From Facklamia hominis CCUG 36813 (GTDB lineage Bacteria; Bacillota; Bacilli; Lactobacillales; Aerococcaceae), in the NCBI RefSeq assembly GCF_000301035.1, contig NZ_JH932292.1:1-64000 (forward strand): a stretch of DNA of 64,000 nt, written 5' to 3'. The position numbers were made by a program, and so were the translations under genes. The first letter of the stretch is position 1. Each line of letters begins with the position of its first letter. Below are positions 56,897-64,000 of this stretch, piece by piece. The notes under the pieces were generated by a model. That model ran no database searches, was not told the DNA's origin, and saw nothing but the letters and a program-made list of their open reading frames with translations.

Positions 56897-57931
56897 TTAT
56901 TCAGGTTTTTCTGGCACTTCGATTTCACCATCAATAATTTTTTGGCGATATTCTTCAACGGCTTTCTTGACTTCATCACTCAATTGATCAGTGGTTAAGT
57001 CAACACCTCCGTCTGCTAATCCAAGAGTTTGAGTTCCTGCTTTAAATCCATTAGCAGCTGTTTCTTCCGTAAATTTCTTAACTGATTCACCAACCTGTTT
57101 AAGGGTAGAGGCTAATGTTAAGTGACGTTCTTCACCATCAATTTCTACTAATCCTTCAGCATCTTGATCTAGGTCGACCCCAATCACATATAATTCAAGA
57201 GAAGGATCGTTTGATACACGGTCTTTTGCTTCGGAGAAGACACCTTGTCCAGTACCACCTGAAGCGTGATAAATAATATCCACGTTGTCCGAATACATAG
57301 CAGCAGCTAGCTGTTTACCTTTAGGAGCATCGGCAAAGTGACCAGCATATTCAACTGAGATTTCAATTTCTGGATCTACAGCTTTCACACCGGCTACAAA
57401 ACCAGCCTCAAAACGGTCAATAACTTCGGATTCAACACCACCTATAAAGCCAACATGTTTAGTTTTTGTGGTCATAGCAGCAGCGACACCTGCTAGGAAT
57501 GCGGCTTCGTTATCTTTAAAAGTAATTGAAGCAACGTTGTCTTTTTCGACAATGGAGTCGACAATTACAAAGTTCGTTTCAGGATGTTGTCCAGCAGCTT
57601 CATCGATAGCTGGTTGGAGTTTATATCCAATTCCGAATAATAAATTAAAGCCACCTTGAACAGCAGTGTTAATATTCGTTACATAGTCTGAGTCAGATTT
57701 TGATTCAAGGTAGTCGAAACCATCAACACCTTTTTCTTTGCCATTTTCTTCTCCCCATTTGCTTAAGCCTTCCCAGGCAGATTGGTTAAATGACTTATCG
57801 TCCACACCACCAACATCTGTAATAACGATAGGCTTAACCTCATCTTGAGCTGCAACGCTGAGTGAAGGTAGTCCAGCACTAGCCAACGTTAAAGCCGCGA
57901 GAGAAAGAGTGATTCCTTTACGCATATTCAT
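56897..57931 (-). CDS. BMP-family nucleoside-binding protein, without lipobox
   Basis: 344 aa, basic membrane protein (BMP/Med) family; members bind purine or other nucleosides for ABC importers. Seen are VITDVGGVDDKSFNQSAWEG after the signal, GFNLLFGIGYKLQPAI near 96, HVGFIGGVESEVIDRFEAGF near 158 and ASGGTGQGVFSEA near 228. The signal peptide has no lipobox cysteine; cleavage is likely at SVAAQDE. It follows psuK-psuG on the same strand after a terminator, with its own promoter and a cre site. Uptake of pseudouridine or another nucleoside is therefore likely. The partner permease and ATPase genes are not in the window. Confidence 0.88.
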   Translation of the reverse strand: MNMRKGITLSLAALTLASAGLPSLSVAAQDEVKPIVITDVGGVDDKSFNQSAWEGLSKWGEENGKEKGVDGFDYLESKSDSDYVTNINTAVQGGFNLLFGIGYKLQPAIDEAAGQHPETNFVIVDSIVEKDNVASITFKDNEAAFLAGVAAAMTTKTKHVGFIGGVESEVIDRFEAGFVAGVKAVDPEIEISVEYAGHFADAPKGKQLAAAMYSDNVDIIYHASGGTGQGVFSEAKDRVSNDPSLELYVIGVDLDQDAEGLVEIDGEERHLTLASTLKQVGESVKKFTEETAANGFKAGTQTLGLADGGVDLTTDQLSDEVKKAVEEYRQKIIDGEIEVPEKPE

Positions 57932-57958
57932 ACCTCCATAGATTTAATTGATACATTA

Positions 57959-57996
57959 AATATACAGATTCATCAGGTATAAAGCAAGCGGTTTCT
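57959..57996 (-). promoter_or_regulatory. Promoter and cre site of the BMP gene
   Basis: Minus-strand TTGCTT (57987-57982), 17-bp spacer, TATATT (57964-57959). The sequence AGCAAGCGGTTTCT (57983-57996) matches the cre consensus WGNNANCGNWNNCW at every fixed position and overlaps the -35, so CcpA repression in the presence of preferred sugars is expected. Confidence 0.65.
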
Positions 57997-58032
57997 GTTA
58001 GTACACTAGTTTCTTTTTATTATGTTCGTAAA

Positions 58033-58067
58033 ATAAGGACCTTGATGATTTTTTCAACAAGGTCCTT
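58033..58067 (-). terminator. Terminator after psuG
   Basis: AAGGACCTTG / CAAGGTCCTT hairpin with a 13-nt loop between psuG and the BMP gene. Confidence 0.82.
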
Positions 58068-58083
58068 GGGAGTGAGAAGAGGG

Positions 58084-58998
58084 TTATTTAGTTTGATAGG
58101 CTAAAGCAATTTCTGCACCAAGTTTTGCATTGTTATAGACTAATTGGATATTACTATCTAAGGAACGTCCCTCTGTTAATTCAACAATTCGTGCTAGAAG
58201 GAAGGGTGTAGATTCTTTTCCTTTAATTCCAGCTGCTTCTTCATCAGCAATGGCTTGATCAATAATTTTTTCAATTTCTTCATTAGGAATTTCGAATTCT
58301 TTTGGAATAGGGTTAGTGACCAATAAACCTCCCTTAAGTCCTAGAGTATCTGAGACTTTCATCCGTTTTGCAATCTCTTCCGGTGAGTTAGCTCTAGAAA
58401 CGAGCTTGTAGGATGAAGTGGATGAGAAGAAGGCAGGTAAATAGTCGGTTTGGTAACCTACAACTGGAACGCCTTTTGTTTCAAGGTATTCTAAGGTGCG
58501 AGGTAAATCTAAAATGGCTTTTGCTCCCGCACATACGACAGTTACCGGTGTTTGAGCGAGCTCTTCGAGGTCTGCAGAGACATCCATATGGTCTTGATAT
58601 CCACGATGAACGCCACCAATTCCTCCAGTAACAAAAACTTTGATACCCGCTAAGTGAGCACCAATCATGGTAGTCGTTACTGTGGTCGCACCTATCTTTT
58701 TATCTGCAATCACTTCTGCTAGGTCACGTCTAGATACTTTTACAACATCTTTGGCAGTAGCTAAGGTCTCGAGGTCTTCTTTTTCTAAACCAATTTTAAA
58801 TTTGCCGTCTATAATAGCAATTGTTGCAGGAACAGCACCAGCTTGACGAATAATCGATTCTGTCTTTTCTGCCATTTCCACATTTTTTGGATAAGGCATT
58901 CCATGTGAGATAATAGTAGATTCTAAAGCTACGATGGCTTTTCCTTGGTCAAGAGCTTCTTGAACTTCTTTTGATAAAGATAATAATGGATGTAACAT
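58084..58998 (-). CDS. psuG: Pseudouridine-5'-phosphate glycosidase
   Basis: 304 aa. Splits the C-C glycosidic bond of pseudouridine 5'-phosphate into uracil and ribose 5-phosphate. Highly typical blocks are VALESTIISHGMPYP near residue 22 (catalytic Glu), GATTVTTTMIGAHLAGI near 102, VFVTGGIGGVHRG near 120, and PVTVVCAGAKAILDLP near 151 with the active-site lysine. It lies 14 bp behind psuK. Supplies ribose 5-phosphate and uracil from RNA turnover. Confidence 0.96.
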   Translation of the reverse strand: MLHPLLSLSKEVQEALDQGKAIVALESTIISHGMPYPKNVEMAEKTESIIRQAGAVPATIAIIDGKFKIGLEKEDLETLATAKDVVKVSRRDLAEVIADKKIGATTVTTTMIGAHLAGIKVFVTGGIGGVHRGYQDHMDVSADLEELAQTPVTVVCAGAKAILDLPRTLEYLETKGVPVVGYQTDYLPAFFSSTSSYKLVSRANSPEEIAKRMKVSDTLGLKGGLLVTNPIPKEFEIPNEEIEKIIDQAIADEEAAGIKGKESTPFLLARIVELTEGRSLDSNIQLVYNNAKLGAEIALAYQTK

Positions 58999-59012
58999 TG
59001 TTTGATCTCCTT

Positions 59013-59981
59013 TTAATAAAATAGTGTCTGAACGTCCTGTTTAAGTTGCAAAGGGGAGAGGTCTGGGCGCACAGTTTGTGAAGCAGCGACTGTATAATAG
59101 GCATTTGCCATGGCATATTTAAGGCATTCCTCTTGAGGCATGCTTTGACTAATACCATAAATTAATCCGGCAGAGAAAGAATCTCCAGCACCTGTAACAT
59201 CCACCACATGCGGATTTTGTGGTGGTTGATAAAAGATCGATCCTATTTTTTTTGAACAATATAGACAAGGACGCCCACCTCGAGTCAGGATAACTTGTTC
59301 AATTCCTAAATCTAACCATGATTGTCCCAAGTAGGAAAGATCATGGTCAGAATGAACTTCATGATTAAAGAAACTTTCTGATTCATCTTGGTTGACAATT
59401 AGCCAAGATACTCCTTCCAAGTCAGTAGGCATGTGTGCCATTTTGGGGCCAGATACTGGTATTAGGATCAAAGGGATTTGCTTGATTCTACAAAGTTCAA
59501 TTAGAGCCTCAATCCCTGACTGTTGGAGATTTAAATCTGCCACCACCATTTCAGCGGTTGTCAGTTGATCTTGGTGACGCTGAATCCACTGATCGTTCAT
59601 TTGTTTGCAGACTGCCATATCTGCAAATGCAAAGGTCATTTCTCCTTGATCATCTAATACAGCTGTATAAGATGAAGTATTATGGTCTGGTAACAAATCG
59701 ATATGTGATAGGTCCATATAGGAATGACTCGCTAAATAAATGGACTGGTAGTCCGCATCATCTCCCGCAATGGACAATAAAGAGACTTGTTGATTAAGCC
59801 GACCAAGATTTTCAGCGATATTTCGTCCTACGCCACCGCATGAATTAATCGCATTAACTGGATTGGAAGTACCGTATTTTAGTGGAGTATCCAAATGGTA
59901 CTTGCGATCGATATTCATTCCTCCTACACAGTAGATTGAGCGTGATCGAATATTTAAAGAATCTGTAATAATAAGCCTCAC
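59013..59981 (-). CDS. psuK: PfkB-family pseudouridine kinase
   Basis: 322 aa ribokinase-like protein. YCVGGMNIDRKYH near the N terminus, NSCGGVGRNIAENLGRL (sugar-binding), and VVDVTGAGDSFSAGLIYG near 260 (catalytic Asp and anion hole). Pairing with psuG defines it as the pseudouridine kinase. GTG start at 59981 after AAGGAAAGG. No helix-turn-helix domain is present, unlike some PsuK proteins that carry one. Confidence 0.92.
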   Translation of the reverse strand: MRLIITDSLNIRSRSIYCVGGMNIDRKYHLDTPLKYGTSNPVNAINSCGGVGRNIAENLGRLNQQVSLLSIAGDDADYQSIYLASHSYMDLSHIDLLPDHNTSSYTAVLDDQGEMTFAFADMAVCKQMNDQWIQRHQDQLTTAEMVVADLNLQQSGIEALIELCRIKQIPLILIPVSGPKMAHMPTDLEGVSWLIVNQDESESFFNHEVHSDHDLSYLGQSWLDLGIEQVILTRGGRPCLYCSKKIGSIFYQPPQNPHVVDVTGAGDSFSAGLIYGISQSMPQEECLKYAMANAYYTVAASQTVRPDLSPLQLKQDVQTLFY

Positions 59982-60145
59982 ACCTTTCCTTGCTTAATTA
60001 TAAGGACGATAGTTTCATTATAATCAAAAAATGGCTAACTAGCTATCCTTTCATTCATAAATATTTTGAACTTGGCTGTAATTGTGAGAATAAGCTAAGA
60101 AAATGACAACAAGATTTTTTTTGGTTAAGAAATTGATCAAAATAA

Positions 60146-60174
60146 TTGCTTTTAACATGGAAGCGTTTTATAAT
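60146..60174 (+). promoter_or_regulatory. kbl-tdh promoter with overlapping cre-like site
   Basis: TTGCTT (60146-60151), 17-bp spacer, TATAAT (60169-60174). ATGGAAGCGTTTTAT at 60157-60171 fits the cre consensus with one mismatch and lies in the spacer and -10, where CcpA binding would block RNA polymerase. Confidence 0.6.
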
Positions 60175-60203
60175 ACGGTTATTAAGATTAAGGAGGAATT
60201 GTT

Positions 60204-61391
60204 GTGGTACAAACTCTATCTGAATTTTTAACAGAAGCAATCGCGGAAAAGAAAGCTAAGAATCTTTATAATGAAATCGAGCCCTTAGAATCAGCTAATG
60301 GGCCAATTATTAAGATTGCTGGTCAAGATTTAATTAATCTTTCTTCAAATAATTATTTAGGATTAGCAACTTCAGATCGTCTAAAAGAAGCAGCTAAAAA
60401 AAACATCGATGAATACGGTGTTGGTGCAGGGGCGGTTCGTACCATTAACGGTACTTTATCCGTTCATAGCGAATTGGAAAAGAAAATTGCTGAATTTAAA
60501 CATACAGAAGCAGCTATTGCTTTCCAATCTGGCTTTAATTGTAATATGGGGGCTATCTCAGCTATTATGAATCGCGACGATGCGATTCTTTCGGATCAAT
60601 TGAATCATGCTTCAATTATCGATGGCTGTCGTTTATCCAGAGCTAAAATTATTCCCGTTAAACATCAAGATATGGATGATTTACGAGCTAAAGCAAAAGA
60701 AGCGACAGAATCTGGTTTATATAAAAAAGTAATGTATATTACTGATGGTGTTTTTTCTATGGATGGAGATGTTGCTAAGATTCCTGAAATTGTGGAAATT
60801 GCTCAAGAATATCATTTAATCACTTATGTGGATGATGCTCATGGCTCTGGGGTGATGGGTCAAGGAGCTGGAACAGTTAAACACTTTGGTCTATCTGATA
60901 AAATTGATCTACAAATTGGTACATTGTCTAAAGCCATTGGTGTAGTTGGAGGTTATGTAGCGGGTAGTCAACAAATGGTTGATTGGTTGAAAGTTGCCGC
61001 TAGACCTTTCTTATTCTCAACTTCTTTAACACCGGGTGCTGCTAAAGCTGCGACTGAAGCTTTGACCATGTTGATGGAATCGACTGAATTGAATGAAAAA
61101 TTATGGGAAAATGGTCGCTATCTCAAAGATAAACTTAAAGAATTAGGCTTTAATATTGGTAACTCTGAAACACCCATCACGCCATGTATTATTGGAGATG
61201 AAGGGATTGCTCAAGAATTTTCTGCAAGGTTAAGAGAAGAAGGAGTTTATGCTAAATCGATTGTATTCCCAACAGTACCGTTAGGAACAGGTCGGATTCG
61301 TAACATGCCAACGGCTGCTCATACTAAAGAAATGTTAGATCAAGCAATTGCTGCCTATGAAAAAGTTGGTAAAGAACTTGGGGTTATTTAA
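60204..61391 (+). CDS. kbl: Glycine C-acetyltransferase (2-amino-3-ketobutyrate CoA ligase)
   Basis: 395 aa PLP enzyme of the alpha-oxoamine synthase family. It cleaves 2-amino-3-ketobutyrate with CoA to glycine and acetyl-CoA. [17 protein letters not shown] near 50, [15 protein letters not shown] near 110, [15 protein letters not shown] near 210 and [12 protein letters not shown] near 242 (PLP lysine) are typical. GTG start at 60204 after AAGGAGG. The threonine dehydrogenase gene follows 32 bp later, which favours Kbl over the related AONS (BioF). It would feed glycine to the Grd system encoded 17-30 kb upstream. Confidence 0.93.
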   Translation: MVQTLSEFLTEAIAEKKAKNLYNEIEPLESANGPIIKIAGQDLINLSSNNYLGLATSDRLKEAAKKNIDEYGVGAGAVRTINGTLSVHSELEKKIAEFKHTEAAIAFQSGFNCNMGAISAIMNRDDAILSDQLNHASIIDGCRLSRAKIIPVKHQDMDDLRAKAKEATESGLYKKVMYITDGVFSMDGDVAKIPEIVEIAQEYHLITYVDDAHGSGVMGQGAGTVKHFGLSDKIDLQIGTLSKAIGVVGGYVAGSQQMVDWLKVAARPFLFSTSLTPGAAKAATEALTMLMESTELNEKLWENGRYLKDKLKELGFNIGNSETPITPCIIGDEGIAQEFSARLREEGVYAKSIVFPTVPLGTGRIRNMPTAAHTKEMLDQAIAAYEKVGKELGVI

Positions 61392-61423
61392 CAGTTAGCC
61401 AAGGGAATATAAGGAGATTATTT

Positions 61424-62383
61424 ATGAAACGAATTATTGTTACAGGTGCCTTGGGTCAGATTGGATCCGAACTAGTGGGCAAACTATCCGAGATCTATGG
61501 TAGCGAAAATGTGATCCCAACTGATATCCGTAAGGATGAAACGATGCAGGTGTGCCAGAATCCAAATTTTGAGATTGTAGATGTCACCGATTTTGATCGA
61601 TTACTAGAAGTGAGTAAAAAATATGAAGTAGATACCATGATTCATCTAGCGGCTTTATTATCTGCCGTAGCTGAAGCTAAACCAAATTTAGCATGGAATA
61701 TTAATATGGGGGGCTTAGTGAACGCCCTAGAAGTAGCTAGGGAATTGGATCTCCAATTCTTTACTCCTTCTTCAATTGGAGCGTTTGGACCGACTACCCC
61801 TAAAGATCAAACACCTCAAGATACGCTTCAAAGACCTTCAACAATGTATGGTGTTACCAAGGTATCCGGTGAGCTTTTATGTGACTATTACCATCATAAG
61901 TATGGCCTTGATACCCGCGGAGTTCGTTTCCCAGGATTAATTTCCTATGTGACACCTCCTGGTGGCGGAACTACAGACTATGCGGTGGATATCTACTATC
62001 AAGCGATCAAAGAGGGTAAGTATACTTCCTTTATTGATCGTGGGACGAAGATGGATATGATGTATATGCCAGATGCTTTGCAGGCCATTGTTGATCTAAT
62101 GGAGGCAGATGAAAGTAAGCTTATTCATCGGAATGCCTTTAATATTTCAGCAATGTCTTTTGAACCAGAAGAAATTGCCGCCTCGATTAAAAAATATATG
62201 CCTGAATTTGAGATGGATTACAAAGTCGATCCAGTACGACAGGCAATCGCTGATTCATGGCCCAACTCTTTGGATATTTCTGCGGCTCAAAATGAATGGG
62301 GTTTTAAATCAGAATATGACTTAGATAAGATGACCAAAGATATGTTGGAAAAATTACGTGTAAAGCTAAATGATGCTAAATAA
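61424..62383 (+). CDS. tdh: L-threonine 3-dehydrogenase, short-chain (NAD-epimerase-like) type
   Basis: 319 aa extended SDR enzyme. [18 protein letters not shown] is the NAD-binding loop. [12 protein letters not shown] near 118 gives the catalytic Ser, and [19 protein letters not shown] near 138 the YxxxK pair. [22 protein letters not shown] near 168 is specific for SDR-type threonine dehydrogenases. It oxidises threonine to 2-amino-3-ketobutyrate, the substrate of Kbl encoded just upstream. Confidence 0.93.
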   Translation: MKRIIVTGALGQIGSELVGKLSEIYGSENVIPTDIRKDETMQVCQNPNFEIVDVTDFDRLLEVSKKYEVDTMIHLAALLSAVAEAKPNLAWNINMGGLVNALEVARELDLQFFTPSSIGAFGPTTPKDQTPQDTLQRPSTMYGVTKVSGELLCDYYHHKYGLDTRGVRFPGLISYVTPPGGGTTDYAVDIYYQAIKEGKYTSFIDRGTKMDMMYMPDALQAIVDLMEADESKLIHRNAFNISAMSFEPEEIAASIKKYMPEFEMDYKVDPVRQAIADSWPNSLDISAAQNEWGFKSEYDLDKMTKDMLEKLRVKLNDAK

Positions 62384-62399
62384 TGGTATGGTTTGTAGA

Positions 62400-62426
62400 A
62401 AATAGGGGATTTTCCCCTATTTTTTG
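62400..62426 (+). terminator. Terminator after tdh
   Basis: AATAGGGG / CCCCTATT hairpin followed by TTTT. Confidence 0.9.
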
Positions 62427-62617
62427 TTTTATATTGAGTAAATAGTGAAGAATTTTAGAAAATAAGCAGATATTTTAAAGAACACAATTACCTACAAAAA
62501 GGGTTTAACCTTTGATGGGCTAGAGTTGTAATCGCTTAATTTAACAAAACATTCGATTGGTGTTTTTTTGTAAAAGGGAGTAAGCTAAAACTAGCTTATA
62601 AAAAGGAGCGATAAATT

Positions 62618-63826
62618 ATGAAAAAAACTTTAAAGAAATTAACGATTATCTCAATGAGTGCCTTAACAATAGCAGGTACGGTTCCAAGCTTAGCAGTTTT
62701 TGCCCAAGAAGGTGAAAGTGAAGCATCTAGTTCTGAACTCATTGATAGTATGACAGATGAAGAAAATCTACCTTCCTCACTGTTACAAAATTCATTAGAA
62801 GATTTACTAGAAAAATTTGCATCCGAAAATCCTAAAGCAACTATTGAAAAAATTGTTGTTAAACCTTTGGATAAGGAAGATCTAGCTGATGTTGTTAGTG
62901 ATAAAGTAGAAGATATTATTGATGAAGCATCAAAAGAATTAGATGAAGAATCGAGCGAATCAGAAGTAAGCAGTTCGGAAGAAACGAATTTGACTGATGA
63001 GGCAGCAGATTCACAAGAAACAGTTTCTGATGGAGAAGCTGGCGATGAAAATGACCTCTATCAAATTGCTTTTCTAGCTAAAGATGGCGAAGGAAAAGCT
63101 TTTGTAAAATCTTATCAAAGCGACAATCTATCTCCGCTACCAGAAAAGGTAACTGAAAAATTAACGACACTCTTGGAAGATGGACAGTCCGAGCTTGGAT
63201 CTGCTATAGAAGCAGCTTCTGAAAAAGTCGATGAAGCAATGGATTCATCCAGCGAGGAAGCAGATGCGGGTGAAACATCAAGCGAAGCAGAGCCAGAAGA
63301 GCAAGAAGGAATTCAAGAATCCTCATTAGCAGCTTTTGATGAAATTAAGAATAAAGCAGAAGAAATCGCTAGTTACGGTCAAGCCAGAGAGTTTATTTAC
63401 TCTGTTAATCCAGAGACAATGACGACTGAAGTATTGGTTAAAGTCTACGAAAATCCACAAGAACCTGAATCCGGTCGTCAAGCAGAAATTACTTTGGATG
63501 CGATGAGTCTTGAAGTTATTAAAGCAGAAGGTGATTTACCTGAAACTAGCGAGCAAGCTGAGGGTAGTCAAGCGGTTGAAGAGCACTCCCAAGAAGCTGC
63601 TGCAAGTTCAGAAAAAAGCACCGAACCAAGCGAGGAAAAATCAAGTAAAAAAGAGGCTGAATCTAAAGTAGTAGATGAAAAGAAGGACGAAAGTTCAAAA
63701 GAAGAGGCTAAGTCTGACGATAAAAAAGAAGAAAGCAAAGATTCTGAAAAAGCATCAGAAGAAAAAACTGCTAATTCTAAAGAAGAAAGCAAAATGGATG
63801 ATAGTAAAAAAGATGAAAAGAAATAA
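62618..63826 (+). CDS. Secreted acidic, Ser/Glu/Lys-rich protein of unknown function
   Basis: 402 aa. The signal peptide (MKKTLKKLTIISMSALTIAG...) ends at AVFAQ-EG. The mature protein has three short ordered-looking segments: residues about 45-90 (LLEKFASENPKATIEKIVVKP), 145-190 (LYQIAFLAKDGEGKAFVKSYQ) and 245-305 (FIYSVNPETMTTEVLVKVYE), joined by low-complexity Glu/Ser/Ala linkers. The last roughly 90 residues are almost only Lys, Glu, Ser and Asp. There is no LPXTG anchor or known wall-binding domain. The middle segments faintly recall PepSY-like repeats, but I would not assign that. Confidence 0.7.
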   Translation: MKKTLKKLTIISMSALTIAGTVPSLAVFAQEGESEASSSELIDSMTDEENLPSSLLQNSLEDLLEKFASENPKATIEKIVVKPLDKEDLADVVSDKVEDIIDEASKELDEESSESEVSSSEETNLTDEAADSQETVSDGEAGDENDLYQIAFLAKDGEGKAFVKSYQSDNLSPLPEKVTEKLTTLLEDGQSELGSAIEAASEKVDEAMDSSSEEADAGETSSEAEPEEQEGIQESSLAAFDEIKNKAEEIASYGQAREFIYSVNPETMTTEVLVKVYENPQEPESGRQAEITLDAMSLEVIKAEGDLPETSEQAEGSQAVEEHSQEAAASSEKSTEPSEEKSSKKEAESKVVDEKKDESSKEEAKSDDKKEESKDSEKASEEKTANSKEESKMDDSKKDEKK

Positions 63827-63850
63827 TTAAGATTGTAAAATATCTGATGG

Positions 63851-63884
63851 AGAGGGCATGGAATATTTCATGCCCTCTCTTTTA
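63851..63884 (+). terminator. Terminator after the acidic secreted protein
   Basis: AGAGGGCATG / CATGCCCTCT hairpin followed by CTTTT. Confidence 0.9.
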
Positions 63885-63952
63885 TTATTCTTGCTTTTTT
63901 CTTAGAAAACAGTTATATTTTATGAGTCAAAAAAAAGTTAAGGAGTGATAAT

Positions 63953-64000
63953 ATGACACATGAACGTTCCCAAATTACAAATGAACAACGTTCAAAAATG
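63953..64000 (+). CDS. Start of an unidentified gene, cut by the window end
   Basis: AAGGAG at 63940 followed by ATG at 63953 and 16 open codons, beginning MTHERSQITNEQ. Too short to identify. It is preceded by the terminator of the secreted-protein gene, so it is a new transcription unit. Confidence 0.55.
   Translation, partial: MTHERSQITNEQRSKM

Overview
The window looks like the chromosome of a low-G+C Gram-positive bacterium in the order Lactobacillales. The evidence is an SMK-box (SAM-III) leader in front of metK, a T-box leader in front of leuS, the gene order leuS / MurJ-like flippase / rsuA-type pseudouridine synthase, and strong GGAGG ribosome binding sites. An Aerococcaceae-like host is my guess; the sequence does not prove it. 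What makes the window unusual for that order is selenocysteine. Three genes carry an in-frame TGA at the exact position of a known catalytic Sec or Cys: grdA (codon 44), grdB (codon 348) and an NADH-oxidase-like flavoprotein (codon 42). Each TGA is followed by a stem-loop with GG in its loop 17-18 nt downstream.

Layout. 1-5414: end of a 16S-23S spacer, 23S and 5S rRNA, then 22 tRNA genes and a terminator. 5.4-12.9 kb: M18 aminopeptidase, a membrane protein, SMK-box plus metK, the Sec-containing nox, a MalY-type C-S lyase and a two-domain rhodanese. 12.97-14.75 kb: an IS1182-type insertion sequence. 14.8-24.0 kb: mnmM-like methyltransferase, a GH73/LysM autolysin, T-box plus leuS, a MurJ-like flippase with a huge acidic N-terminal extension, and a pseudouridine synthase. 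24.1-29.3 kb (minus strand): a glycosyltransferase and an ABC importer of the Fe3+/thiamine/phosphonate class.

29.5-51.9 kb is the main accessory island. It holds a glycine reductase split into grdA-grdC-grdD and grdX-grdE-grdB, interleaved with two complete CUT1-type (sugar-like) ABC importers. It also holds a GNAT-like protein, a DUF3343 (putative Se/S carrier) gene, an SGNH hydrolase, a ROK protein, a TIM-barrel protein, a corrinoid-protein reductive activator and a UroD/MtaA-type methyltransferase. 52.0-59.98 kb: cold-shock protein, YggS-type PLP protein, glycogen phosphorylase, 4-alpha-glucanotransferase, and a pseudouridine salvage pair (psuK-psuG) with a BMP-type nucleoside-binding protein. 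60.2-62.4 kb: kbl and a short-chain threonine dehydrogenase. The window ends with an acidic secreted protein and the first 16 codons of another gene.

How it may work together (inference): Tdh and Kbl convert threonine to glycine plus acetyl-CoA. Glycine, or a compound brought in by the importers, is reduced by the Grd complex to acetyl phosphate and ammonia, giving ATP and an electron sink. The corrinoid activator and UroD-type methyltransferase suggest a methylated substrate, but no corrinoid protein is present here. Thioredoxin/thioredoxin reductase and the Sec machinery (selA, selB, selC, selD) must lie elsewhere. All four substrate-binding proteins in the window lack a lipobox cysteine.
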